A stretch of 64,000 nucleotides of DNA, from positions 1 to 64,000 of the forward strand of contig DBMO01000002.1 in NCBI GenBank assembly GCA_002298995.1, written 5' to 3'. This document shows positions 17,216-25,580 of this stretch, in pieces (within the stretch, counting starts at the first letter, position 1; the number at the start of each line of letters is the position of its first letter). A program made the position numbers and the translations under genes. Under the pieces are notes generated by a model. That model saw nothing but the letters and a program-made list of their open reading frames with translations, was not told the origin of the DNA and did not search any database. The stretch is from Desulfarculales bacterium UBA696 (GTDB lineage Bacteria; Desulfobacterota; Syntrophobacteria; Syntrophobacterales; Syntrophobacteraceae).

Positions 17216-17935
17216 TCAGTGAGCGTGCTCGATTGCCCCGGCAAAATACATCATCGAAAGCAGGCAGAAGATGAACGCCTGGATAAAGCCGGTGAAAAGT
17301 CCCAGGAACATCATCGGCAGAGGCGCCAGGTAGAGGCCTGCCAGGAAGAAAAGGATTCCGAGAACCAGTTCCTCGCCGAATACGTTTCCGAAAAGACGGA
17401 TGGAGAGGCTGAGCACCCTCGCGATGTGTCCGATTAATTCGATGGGCATGATCAGCGGCGTGAGCCACCAGACGGGACCCATAAAATGCTTGACGTACTT
17501 TACCCCATGGAACTTCACACCCAGTACATGCGTCATGACGACGACTATCAGCGCACAGGCAAGGGTGGTATTTATGTTTGCGGTCGGGGAGAAAAATCCG
17601 GGAATCATCCCGAGATAGTTGCTGACAAGTATGAAAAACCCGAGGCTTGCAATCAGCGGGAACATGAACCGGCCCTCTTCACCGGTAATTCCGATCATGA
17701 AATCCTCGATCCCGGTGAGGACCATTTCGAAGAAGTTCTGCCCGCCGGTCGGGACCAGCTTTATGCTTCTGGCCGCCAAGGCGCTGAGCCCCACAAGTAC
17801 CAGGATCGCGACCCAGGTATAGGTTACGTGAGGTTGGAGCAGGGCATCGGTGAAGCTGTGAAGTTGCCCGGCCGCCGGTACATGGATCCCCAGCTTCGCG
17901 AGAAGAAGGTTAATGAAAAGAATAGGATGCTCCAT
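17216..17935 (-). CDS. atpB: ATP synthase Fo subunit a
   Basis: 239 residues, multi-pass membrane protein forming the ion half-channels next to the c-ring. The essential Arg is in LSLSIRLFGNVFGEE, preceded by PIELIGHIARV; family N-terminus (TYTWVAILVLVGLSA) and C-terminus (GFIQAFIFCLLSMMY) are present. It starts three bases after atpI ends, with GGGAG upstream, so the two are co-translated. Length matches short a subunits of Desulfobacterota. Confidence 0.95.
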   Translation of the reverse strand: MEHPILFINLLLAKLGIHVPAAGQLHSFTDALLQPHVTYTWVAILVLVGLSALAARSIKLVPTGGQNFFEMVLTGIEDFMIGITGEEGRFMFPLIASLGFFILVSNYLGMIPGFFSPTANINTTLACALIVVVMTHVLGVKFHGVKYVKHFMGPVWWLTPLIMPIELIGHIARVLSLSIRLFGNVFGEELVLGILFFLAGLYLAPLPMMFLGLFTGFIQAFIFCLLSMMYFAGAIEHAH

Positions 17936-17938
17936 AAC

Positions 17939-18337
17939 TTAACTTTCTCCCTTTTTTACCGCCATCAAGATCAGTTCAAATCCGCCAACCAGCACGATAC
18001 CCAAAACCATGACGGAGAGGCCGAACAGGAATGGGATCGGATCGGCCCACCCGTAGTATAAGACTACGAATACTATGAAAAAAATCGCGATGAAGCGCGC
18101 ATAGTAAGATGCGAATAGCCCCGCCTTGCCGGGGAGCCTGCCCGGCCTGAAAGCGCGCCGGAGCTGCCACTTGAGGAGCTGAAAACTTGTGATCGATATT
18201 GCGCCACCAAGCAGGACGCTTACGGCCATGCGTATCGAAAACAGCGTGGCCGCGCCCAGTGTGGCAAGGAAGAGCAAAGACCCCGAAACCCACTCGATGC
18301 GGCGCAGGAGCGTCTCGGTATCGGAAATCTCTCTCAC
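17939..18337 (-). CDS. atpI: AtpI-like ATP synthase assembly membrane protein
   Basis: 132 residues with four predicted membrane helices and a short cytoplasmic N-terminus. The position between atpZ and atpB, with four-base overlap to atpZ (GTGA) and three-base gap to atpB, is that of AtpI, the factor that helps assemble the c-ring. Start is GTG at 18337. Sequence conservation in this family is low, so the name rests mainly on topology and context. Confidence 0.8.
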   Translation of the reverse strand: MREISDTETLLRRIEWVSGSLLFLATLGAATLFSIRMAVSVLLGGAISITSFQLLKWQLRRAFRPGRLPGKAGLFASYYARFIAIFFIVFVVLYYGWADPIPFLFGLSVMVLGIVLVGGFELILMAVKKGES

Positions 18338-18573
18338 TCCTTCTTTGGGCCTTTCTCCTCTTCCTGCTGCTGTCTCGCGAACCGGTAATAGTTCCGCGCA
18401 CCGGCAAAAATCCCAAGGATCAGGAAAAGAAATGTAAGGATCGGCCGGGTGCCGAACTTCGAATCCAGATATACCCCCATGAGGATCCCTACAAAGGGGG
18501 CCAGCGCAACCTGAAAGCCGATTGTGCTTGCCGCCACGGACTGCATTAGGGTTTTTTTATCCTCTTTTTTCAT
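18334..18573 (-). CDS. atpZ: AtpZ-like ATP synthase accessory protein
   Basis: 79 residues from the ATG at 18573 (an in-frame TTG at 18615 looks false). Two hydrophobic helices with VALAPFVGILMGVYLDSKFG are typical of the AtpZ/AtpQ group, small membrane proteins at the head of Fo operons thought to aid assembly or cation transport. It opens the atpZ-atpI-atpB-atpE operon. A candidate Rex-type site lies nine bases upstream of the start codon, so binding there would block initiation. Confidence 0.8.
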   Translation of the reverse strand: MKKEDKKTLMQSVAASTIGFQVALAPFVGILMGVYLDSKFGTRPILTFLFLILGIFAGARNYYRFARQQQEEEKGPKKE

Positions 18574-18581
18574 AATCTTTT

Positions 18582-18597
18582 CGTGTAAATGTTCACG
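18582..18597. promoter_or_regulatory. Possible Rex-type operator before the atp Fo operon
   Basis: CGTGTAAATGTTCACG is a near-palindrome (one mismatched pair in each half) with the same 16-base geometry as the rex operator at 16645-16660. It lies nine bases before the atpZ start codon. It is weaker than the first site. Confidence 0.4.
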
Positions 18598-18638
18598 TGC
18601 GTACCTACCACACAAGAACTATTTGAGTCAAACCTTTT

Positions 18639-19946
18639 CTAGCTTGACGGGGCGCTCTTTTGCCGCACAATGCCCAATGATGCAAAAGCGGCTTCGATGG
18701 TCCGGTCAAGGTCATCCTTGCCGTGCGCGGTGCTTACGAAGAAGGCCTCGAATTGAGACGGGGCAAGGTAGACGCCCCTATCCAGCATCTCCTGGAAAAA
18801 GACCGCGTAGGCGGCTGCATCGGCCTTGACGGCGCTTTCGTAATCCGTAACCGGGTCCTTTGTGAAGAAACCGCATCCCAAGGAGCCGATTTTGTTGATG
18901 GTTACGGCTACACCCGCAGCTCTGGACGCCTCCTCGAAACCGTTGCAAAGGTATGTGTTTTTTTTCGCGATCTCCTCGTGGATGCCTTCCTCGCAAAGCG
19001 CATTCAGCATCGCAAGACCCGCGCTCATTGCCAACGGGTTTCCGGAAAGCGTTCCAGCCTGGTACACATCGCCCGCCGGCGACACCCTTTCCATTATCTC
19101 TTTCTTCCCGCCATAGGCGCCAACAGGGAGTCCTCCGCCGATGATCTTTCCAAGGCAGGTCAGGTCGGGCATAATGTTAAAGTATTGCTGCGCGCCCCCG
19201 GGCGCCAGTCGAAAGCCTGTAATAACCTCGTCGAAAATGAGAAGGGCGCCGGCATCACTGCAGATTTTTCGAAGCCCTTCGAGAAATCCCGGCGCAGGCA
19301 GCACGACACCCATGTTTGCCGCAACCGGTTCGACGATTATCGCCGCGACTTCTCCGCCCGCTTTTTCCATCAACTGTCTAACGGCCCCGAGGTCGTTATA
19401 CGGCAGCGAAACGGTGTGGGCTGTCGCTTCCTCGGGGATTCCCGGAGTGCCGGGAATTCCGAATGTGATTACCCCCGATCCCGACTTTACAAGCAGCGCA
19501 TCCCCGTGCCCATGATAGCAGCCATTGAACTTGACGATCTTCTTTCGCCCGGTGTATCCGCGCGCGAGCCGAATTGCGCTCATCGTCGCCTCGGTGCCGG
19601 AATTTACCATCCGCACCATCTCGATCGAGGGCACCATCTCGACGACCTTGCGGGCCATCTCAACCTCGACCCGAGTTGGAATGCCGTAGCTCGTACCCCT
19701 GTCGGCAGCCTCCTTGATTGCGGCAACGACCCCCGGATGCGAATGCCCCAGGATTAGCGGACCCCAGGACCCAACGTAGTCTATATAGGAGTTGCCGTCC
19801 TCATCGATTATCCGGCACCCCGCGGCCTTCTTGATAAAAAGCGGATCGGTCTTTACCGCCCTTCCAGACCTTACGGGACTGTTCACCCCTCCCGGCATCA
19901 ACCGGCTCGCTTCCCGGAAAAGCATACTTGATGTATCGCGGTTCAT
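18639..19946 (-). CDS. hemL: Glutamate-1-semialdehyde 2,1-aminomutase
   Basis: 435 residues. PLP enzyme of the C5 haem pathway, converting glutamate 1-semialdehyde to 5-aminolevulinate. The PLP lysine is in CLGKIIGGGLPVGAYGG, with family motifs PGGVNSPVRS, NSGTEATMSAIRLARG and FDEVITGFR all present. CAGGAG nine bases before ATG. It is 66 bases upstream of atpZ on the same strand and could be co-transcribed with the Fo operon; the haem-rich cytochrome operon elsewhere in the window gives a use for its product. Confidence 0.95.
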   Translation of the reverse strand: MNRDTSSMLFREASRLMPGGVNSPVRSGRAVKTDPLFIKKAAGCRIIDEDGNSYIDYVGSWGPLILGHSHPGVVAAIKEAADRGTSYGIPTRVEVEMARKVVEMVPSIEMVRMVNSGTEATMSAIRLARGYTGRKKIVKFNGCYHGHGDALLVKSGSGVITFGIPGTPGIPEEATAHTVSLPYNDLGAVRQLMEKAGGEVAAIIVEPVAANMGVVLPAPGFLEGLRKICSDAGALLIFDEVITGFRLAPGGAQQYFNIMPDLTCLGKIIGGGLPVGAYGGKKEIMERVSPAGDVYQAGTLSGNPLAMSAGLAMLNALCEEGIHEEIAKKNTYLCNGFEEASRAAGVAVTINKIGSLGCGFFTKDPVTDYESAVKADAAAYAVFFQEMLDRGVYLAPSQFEAFFVSTAHGKDDLDRTIEAAFASLGIVRQKSAPSS

Positions 19947-20005
19947 TTGCTCGTACTCCTGATTATTCGATTTAAGACCTTTTATTTTCTGCCTTTATGA
20001 TCCGT

Positions 20006-20052
20006 AACCATTTAGGGTGAGTACTGGTTTGTCGCGCTAACCCTAAATGGTT
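20006..20052. repeat. Perfect 13-base inverted repeat
   Basis: AACCATTTAGGGT and ACCCTAAATGGTT are separated by 21 bases in the gap between hemL and the RNase G gene. The motif TTTAGGGTGAG recurs at 6629-6639, linking it loosely to the family A palindromes. Confidence 0.6.
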
Positions 20053-20061
20053 CTCGGTTGT

Positions 20062-20083
20062 GGCAAGGCCTCCCGACCTTGCC
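20062..20083. repeat. Short palindrome, family B (GGCAAGG/CCTTGCC)
   Basis: GGCAAGG and CCTTGCC enclose eight bases. The same core with TCTCC or CCTCCC loops recurs at 41255-41299, so it is a dispersed element. It sits just downstream of the RNase G stop. Confidence 0.6.
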
Positions 20084-20141
20084 GGCCGCGCAGTTATCTT
20101 TGGGGAGAGGCAAAACCGCTTCTGCACCTCGCCTCCGGCTA

Positions 20142-21710
20142 TTATTCCGTTTCCATCATTGTTATTTCGTACTGTTCGAGGTGCATTCGCGTGTCGGCTT
20201 TTACTTCGATGCGCGCGTGCATCTTTTCCTCGACCCTTTCCAGTGGAGGACGCTCCTCGTCGCAAAAACGGCCGGCCACCTCGGGGTGAGCCAGAACAAG
20301 GATGTCTTTTCCGAAAAACTCCTTTCTCTGGCGGTCCAGGTCCCTGAGGATTTCATAGCATACCGTCTGCTTCGATTTCAGAAGTCCTTCGCCCTCGCAG
20401 TAGAAGCAGGGCTCGCAGAGCACCTGCCCGATGCTCTCCTTGGTCCGCTTTCTCGTCATCTCGATGAGGCCCAGTTCCGACATGTGCAGGATGTTGGATT
20501 TTCCCTTATCCTTGTGCATCGCGTCCCGCAGGGCGTTCCAGACCTTTTCCCGGTTGGCTTCCTTTTCCATGTCAATGAAATCGATGATTATTATCCCGCC
20601 TATATTTCGCAGCCGCAGCTGGAAGGCGATTTCCTTGACCGCTTCGAGGTTGGTTTTGAGTATCGTTTCTTCGAGGGTCCTCTTGCCGACGTATCTTCCG
20701 GTGTTGACATCGATTGCCGTTAGCGCTTCGGTTGCCTCGATTACGATGTATCCGCCCGATTTCAGCCAAATCTTTTTTGTAAGGGCCCGCTGGATCTCCA
20801 TCTCGATGCCGTAGGCGTCGAAGATCGGCTCGTCTCCCTCGTAGAGTTCCACTGCGTTTTTGAGCGATGGCATGAACGTTTCGCTAAAATTCAGAATCTT
20901 ATGGTATTCGGCCTCGGAATCGATTACCAGGCGATCCACTTCCTTGGTGAAAAGGTCGCGCGCCGCTCGCAGGGTTATATCGAGTTCCTGGTAGATAAGC
21001 GAAGGCACGGGTGCGTTTTCGCTCCGGCGCTGGATGCTTTCCCAGAGTTTCATCACGAAATCGACCTCCGAGTTGAGCTTTTCCCGCTCTGCGCCTTCGG
21101 CCGCGGTGCGCACGATGAAACCGTGGCGGTTTTGCTTGATTTCGCACATGATTTCACGTAGCCGCTTTCTTTCGTCCTCGTCTTCGATCCTTCGCGAAAC
21201 GCCCACGTGGTCCATCGTGGGCATGAAAACCAGGTTCCTTCCAGGCAGAGTGATATGAGTGGTTATCCGGGCGCCTTTGCTCCCGATCGGCTCCTTGGCG
21301 ACCTGCACCAGTATGTCCTGCCCCTCCTGGAGCCTGTCTTCGATCGGGACATCCGAGTAGCTGCGGCGAAAGCTGACCGCTTCATCGTATCCGTCATTCT
21401 CTGCCGGTTCGACCTCTTCTTCGCCCTCATCCTCCTCTTCCCTCTCGCAGGAAGAGAGCAGCAACTGCTCGATCTCGTCCACCGGGTGATGAATATCACT
21501 TACGTAGAGGAAGGCCGCCTTTTCCAGATCGATATCCACGAAGGCCGCCTGCATCCCGGGAAGGACACGCACAACTCGTCCCTTGTAGATGTTTCCGGCT
21601 ATCCCCCGGTCTGAGCTGCGCTCGACGTAGAGTTCGGCCACCTGGCCGTTTTCCACCAGGGCCACCCTCGTCTCAAAAGGGGTGCTATTTATAATTAGCT
21701 CTGCGGACAT
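20142..21710 (-). CDS. rng: Ribonuclease G/E family
   Basis: 522 residues from the ATG at 21710, preceded by GGGAGAGAGG; upstream in-frame codons overlap the preceding gene and are not needed. Domains: S1 RNA-binding region with YKGRVVRVLPGMQAAFVDI, a charged acidic insert (EREEEDEGEEEVEPAEND), the 5'-sensor region, a DNase I-like catalytic part with GGYIVIEATEALTAIDVNTG and IIIIDFIDM (metal carboxylates), and the zinc-link CEPCFYCEGEG. It lacks the long C-terminal degradosome scaffold of RNase E. Function: endonucleolytic rRNA and mRNA processing. The start overlaps the upstream radical SAM gene by 26 bases, so the two are coupled. Confidence 0.93.
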   Translation of the reverse strand: MSAELIINSTPFETRVALVENGQVAELYVERSSDRGIAGNIYKGRVVRVLPGMQAAFVDIDLEKAAFLYVSDIHHPVDEIEQLLLSSCEREEEDEGEEEVEPAENDGYDEAVSFRRSYSDVPIEDRLQEGQDILVQVAKEPIGSKGARITTHITLPGRNLVFMPTMDHVGVSRRIEDEDERKRLREIMCEIKQNRHGFIVRTAAEGAEREKLNSEVDFVMKLWESIQRRSENAPVPSLIYQELDITLRAARDLFTKEVDRLVIDSEAEYHKILNFSETFMPSLKNAVELYEGDEPIFDAYGIEMEIQRALTKKIWLKSGGYIVIEATEALTAIDVNTGRYVGKRTLEETILKTNLEAVKEIAFQLRLRNIGGIIIIDFIDMEKEANREKVWNALRDAMHKDKGKSNILHMSELGLIEMTRKRTKESIGQVLCEPCFYCEGEGLLKSKQTVCYEILRDLDRQRKEFFGKDILVLAHPEVAGRFCDEERPPLERVEEKMHARIEVKADTRMHLEQYEITMMETE

Positions 21711-24255
21711 CCTCTCTCCCTTCCCGGTTGGTCGCAGGGTATGCCGCCAACTTGCAGACCAGGCAATCATCGAGGTCTCCAGCATGTTCACCGGCCAGAA
21801 GCTGCAATATCGCCATCGGCCTGAAACATAACAGCGGGGTCTCGAAGACTTCCATTTCAAGGCAATTCTCGCCGTCCTTCCGCATATCGAGCAGGATATC
21901 GCGAAGATCGGCCCTGGCCTCCCCTTTTTTGGTCTTCTTTGTGAGTACGGCGCTTTCGGATTTCTGCCAATTGTGTAGAAGACTTTTAACCATGTAGGGG
22001 CTGAGCCTCGATATACGGTAAGTTACGCGGGTGGGTAGGCCCGACGGCGGACGCCGCTCCAGTCGCTTAACGTCGCTCACCCTGATGATGCCGCCGAAAT
22101 GACGGTTTAAAAGGTCTTTCATCATCGCGGTATCAACAACTTTTTCCAAAGTAATGTACGCATCGGCAATTATCGTTTCCATGCCAAGGGGCAAGGCTTC
22201 GCCGAACGAAATCTTTATATGGGGATGGAACCCGCTGCTGAAAGCCGCCGGAAGCCGTGCCCGCCGCACTGCGCGATCGAAGGCCGCGGCAATTTCAAGC
22301 TGCCCGAAAAACCGAGCTCGATCGAGCTTGGAGTAGATGACGCGGTAGAGGAACCCACCTTCGCCGGACCCGGTTGTCCTAACCACGCTGGACCGGGCCG
22401 GCTGAGCCTTTACAGCATCAAGGGCAGGAACGGGTGATTTGTGCAAAACAGGAGAAATTCCACTTTCATCGCAAACGCCGCACCCCGTGCACTCACCGGA
22501 CCGGCAGTCGGGGGTGAACTTCTCTTCTTTTGACTTCCGGTATTCCAGCAGCAGGTATTCGCGAGATACCCCGGCAGATATGTGGTCCCAGGGCAGGATT
22601 TCATCGAATCCGCGCTCGCGTTCGGCGTAAAATTTCGCATCGAGGCCCGTTTCGGCAAGCGCCCGGTACCAGGTATCTTCATTGAAGCAGTCTGTCCAGC
22701 CGTCGAACCGAGCCCCAAGCTCCCAGGCGCGCCGCAGCGCGGCGCCGAGCCTCCTGTCGCCCCTGGCAAAAACCGCCTCGAAAACGCTGTGGCCAACCGA
22801 GTTCCACTTCAGCTTCATTCCGGGCCTTCGCAGCCGTTCCTTAAAGTCGCCCAGGATGTCCGACATCCCTTCCCTCGACAGCTGCGGGGCCCATTGAAAC
22901 GGCGTCTGGGCCTTGGGGACGAAGGTCGAGACTGAAACGTTAACCGCGCCCTTGCTCTTCTTGCCCTTCTCCCAGACCTTGTAGCACAGGTCCACCAGGG
23001 CGTCCCGGTCTTCGGCCGTCTCACCTGGAAGACCGGTCATGAAGTAGAGTTTCAGGACTCGCCAGCCAAGGCCGAAAGCAGTCTCGGCCGCCGAGAGCAG
23101 GTCATCGTCGCAAATGCCCTTGTTTATGACGCGCCTAAGCCGTTCGCTTCCAGCTTCCGGAGCCAGTGTAAATCCGGTTTTGCGTACCTTCTTGACGTGC
23201 TCCATAAGCTCCGGGGTTAGTGTCCCGACGCGCATCGACGGAAGCGATACCGCAACCTTGCTTGGTTCGAGTTCCCTCACCAAAGCTCCCAGAAGCTGCT
23301 GTATCCCGCAATAATCACCGGTGCTGAACGAGAGCAGCGCAACGTCCTCGAACCCGCTCGACGCCAGCGCCCGTTTTGCGGCATCGAATACGTATTCCGG
23401 ATTGCGTTCCCGCACCGGCCTGTAGATGAAGCTCGCCTGGCAAAAACGGCATCCGCGCGTGCATCCGCGCGCGATTTCAAGGCTAAGGCGGTTATGGACT
23501 ATATCGATCAGCGGCACCAGTGGGTTTTCGGGAATCGGACTTACCTTATCAAGATCGGATATGAGCCGCTTTACAACACCCGTGTAGTCGGAATAGCGCG
23601 GAACGACCGCGGAAATTCTCCCGTCCTCGAAGTATCGCACATCGAAAAAAGAGGGCACGTAGATTCCGGGAATTTTTGAAATTTCTCGAAGAAAATCCTC
23701 CCTGCTCCTGCTCCGCGCCGCTTTCCATTGCCGGTGCGCCTCGATTATCCGCGGCATTACCTCCTCGGCCTCGCCTATCACGAAAAAATCGAAAAATTCG
23801 GCCAGCGGCTCGGGGTTAAAGGCGCACGGGCCGCCCCCGACAACGAAAGGATCGCTTATCGTGCGCTCGGAAGCGGCGAAAGGAACGGACGAGAGATCGA
23901 GAATAGTCAGAATATTCGAGTAGCTAAGCTCGTACTGCAGGCTGAACCCAAGAAAATCAAAGTCCCGAAGCGGCTGCCCGCTCTCGATGCCCCTAAGCGG
24001 CTCGTTTAGCCCGCGCAGCTTTTCCTCGTAATCGGGCCAGGGCGAGTATGCCCTATCCGCCATAACCCCGTCGGTCCTGTTCAGTTGATGATAGAGCAGC
24101 TGCAGGCCAAGGTGGCTGAGACCGATTTCATAGACGTCGGGAAAGACAAGTGCAAACCGGACCCCGGCATCGTCAAAGCTCTTATCGTAGGCATTCAGTT
24201 CCAGGCCGATATAGCGGCCAGGCTTCTCAATGCCGTTTAGATGCTTATCGAACAT
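21685..24255 (-). CDS. Radical SAM protein fused to a DUF2344 domain
   Basis: About 856 residues from the ATG at 24255; an upstream in-frame ATG at 24357 would add 34 residues but has no ribosome site. An N-terminal cobalamin-binding-like region is followed by a radical SAM core with CTRGCRFCQ (Cys265, 269, 272). A cysteine cluster (CRSGECTGCGVC) comes next, and the last ~220 residues match DUF2344 (FLYRVIYSKLDRARFFGQ, HPHIKISFGEALPLG). This is the TIGR03960/TIGR03936 pair fused in one chain, commonly encoded beside rng and ribosomal genes. The substrate is unknown; context suggests RNA or translation-related modification. Overlaps rng by 26 bases. Confidence 0.88.
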   Translation of the reverse strand: MFDKHLNGIEKPGRYIGLELNAYDKSFDDAGVRFALVFPDVYEIGLSHLGLQLLYHQLNRTDGVMADRAYSPWPDYEEKLRGLNEPLRGIESGQPLRDFDFLGFSLQYELSYSNILTILDLSSVPFAASERTISDPFVVGGGPCAFNPEPLAEFFDFFVIGEAEEVMPRIIEAHRQWKAARSRSREDFLREISKIPGIYVPSFFDVRYFEDGRISAVVPRYSDYTGVVKRLISDLDKVSPIPENPLVPLIDIVHNRLSLEIARGCTRGCRFCQASFIYRPVRERNPEYVFDAAKRALASSGFEDVALLSFSTGDYCGIQQLLGALVRELEPSKVAVSLPSMRVGTLTPELMEHVKKVRKTGFTLAPEAGSERLRRVINKGICDDDLLSAAETAFGLGWRVLKLYFMTGLPGETAEDRDALVDLCYKVWEKGKKSKGAVNVSVSTFVPKAQTPFQWAPQLSREGMSDILGDFKERLRRPGMKLKWNSVGHSVFEAVFARGDRRLGAALRRAWELGARFDGWTDCFNEDTWYRALAETGLDAKFYAERERGFDEILPWDHISAGVSREYLLLEYRKSKEEKFTPDCRSGECTGCGVCDESGISPVLHKSPVPALDAVKAQPARSSVVRTTGSGEGGFLYRVIYSKLDRARFFGQLEIAAAFDRAVRRARLPAAFSSGFHPHIKISFGEALPLGMETIIADAYITLEKVVDTAMMKDLLNRHFGGIIRVSDVKRLERRPPSGLPTRVTYRISRLSPYMVKSLLHNWQKSESAVLTKKTKKGEARADLRDILLDMRKDGENCLEMEVFETPLLCFRPMAILQLLAGEHAGDLDDCLVCKLAAYPATNREGREDVRRANYK

Positions 24256-24711
24256 TATCAGAAGAAATCCCTTCACGCGGACCGAAGTCCCCCACTGCTG
24301 GGCGGGACCTCCAAACCGCGAATTTCTAACGAAGAATTTGGTTTCGAAGCCCGGCATCGGGCGGGAAGAAGTAAACGAAACCGGTCAATTTTCAATCTTT
24401 ATTTATACTTACCCGATGCGAGCAGAGTCAACAGAAAAGGGCGTGCGCATCATTGCCGGTGCAGAACGAGGTGTTCAAACCGGATCATCTGCTAGAATCA
24501 AGAACGATAACGGAGTCATCTCTTAAAAACTTTACACAGAGCCGTTCTGCAGAGGGTTGGGGTAAATTATGCTTGCAATATCAGCCTGGCCGTGCTATCG
24601 GTTTCGTCTGTTTTTAGCCGGGCCGTGTCTTTTCGGCCGCACAGCTTCGAGAATAAGGACAGCAAGGGATTACAGAATACCTATTTGCGGACATTCCAAG
24701 GAGGATAGAAC
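24256..24711. other. Intergenic region between divergent genes
   Basis: Up to 456 bases between the radical SAM gene and the small membrane gene. I see no repeat, no RNA gene and no convincing short frame; a 48-codon frame starting at 24569 has no conserved look. Promoters for both flanking genes must lie here. Confidence 0.4.
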
Positions 24712-25011
24712 ATGAAGGTTTTCGTGGGTGGTGTTGCCGCAGCTTTTCTCGGTTTTTTGGGAATAATCATCTGGTATGACGCCGTTTTCAGATTCATCGG
24801 GGGCGCCATTCCCCTTATCCTGCTGATGGGCGGGCTCATGGCCGCATACCTGGGCTATGACGAAGTCAAAGAAAAACTGCCGTTCCCCAAAAACAGGGAA
24901 ACCACGGAACCCACTGCCGGCAACGATACACGGCTCAAAGAAGAAGCCGAAAGGTACAAGCAGGAAGTTGAAAGACTCAAAGCCGAACTGGAAAAGACCA
25001 AGACGAGCTAA
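24712..25011 (+). CDS. Small membrane protein with C-terminal coiled coil
   Basis: 99 residues; site CCAAGGAGG before ATG. Two membrane helices (about residues 5-22 and 27-46, rich in Gly) are followed by a charged coiled coil of some 30 residues (LKEEAERYKQEVERLKAELE). The pattern suggests an inner-membrane anchor with an oligomerising cytoplasmic tail. I recognise no named family. It is a single gene closed by a strong terminator. Confidence 0.75.
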   Translation: MKVFVGGVAAAFLGFLGIIIWYDAVFRFIGGAIPLILLMGGLMAAYLGYDEVKEKLPFPKNRETTEPTAGNDTRLKEEAERYKQEVERLKAELEKTKTS

Positions 25012-25039
25012 GAAAAGCTCATCTCGATCAATATCAAAT

Positions 25040-25071
25040 AAAAAAGCCGCCCAAAACCGGGCGGCTTTTTT
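25040..25071 (+). terminator. Strong rho-independent terminator
   Basis: AAAAAGCCGCCC pairs with GGGCGGCTTTTTT, with a short AAAACC-type loop and a T run, 28 bases after the small membrane gene. Confidence 0.92.
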
Positions 25072-25261
25072 ATTTGCCTGCTGTCAAACGAAACTTGGAA
25101 GCTGCTGTCCGAAGCAGAATCCAGGTGAAAATGGAGGGGGTTTGAAGGAAGCTCCCCTCCCATCAAGGTAGGGGAATTCGTTTCGAACTCCTCTCGGCGG
25201 CAGCATCTCAATAGTGAACCACATCAAAGTCTCGCGGGGTATATTTAGAGGGCTTGAGAAA

Positions 25262-25558
25262 TTACCTGCCCTTTAAAAACTCGCCCAAAACATCGGTGTT
25301 CTTGTTCCTGACAACCAGGTCGAATATCTGGTCCTTCACTTTGCGCGGGAGCAGTTCGATGCTGCCGGTTGTGGCGGAGTCGTATTTCGCGCCGGGGTAG
25401 TTTTCGAGCAGTTTGTCTTTTTGTGCATCGTCGGCGTAAACATGAATGACTTTAAGCCCCGCCATTACTTCCTTGGTCAGGTGCGCGAGACCGGCCTCAT
25501 TGAGCTTGGCGAACCGCTCTTCGTTAACCCAGACATTTATCGGATATTTTCCGAACAT
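25262..25558 (-). CDS. Small conserved-looking protein downstream of sat
   Basis: 98 residues from the ATG at 25558 with AAGGAG seven bases upstream; longer frames run into sat. Soluble, no membrane segment, no cysteines. It starts MFGKYPINVWVNEERFAKLN and alternates beta-like and charged helical stretches (VIHVYADDAQKDKLLENYPG). It follows sat by only 22 bases and is certainly co-transcribed. I do not know a function; context suggests a role with ATP sulfurylase or sulfate activation. Confidence 0.75.
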   Translation of the reverse strand: MFGKYPINVWVNEERFAKLNEAGLAHLTKEVMAGLKVIHVYADDAQKDKLLENYPGAKYDSATTGSIELLPRKVKDQIFDLVVRNKNTDVLGEFLKGR

Positions 25559-25580
25559 ATTCAGCTCCTTGGTCTTTTCT

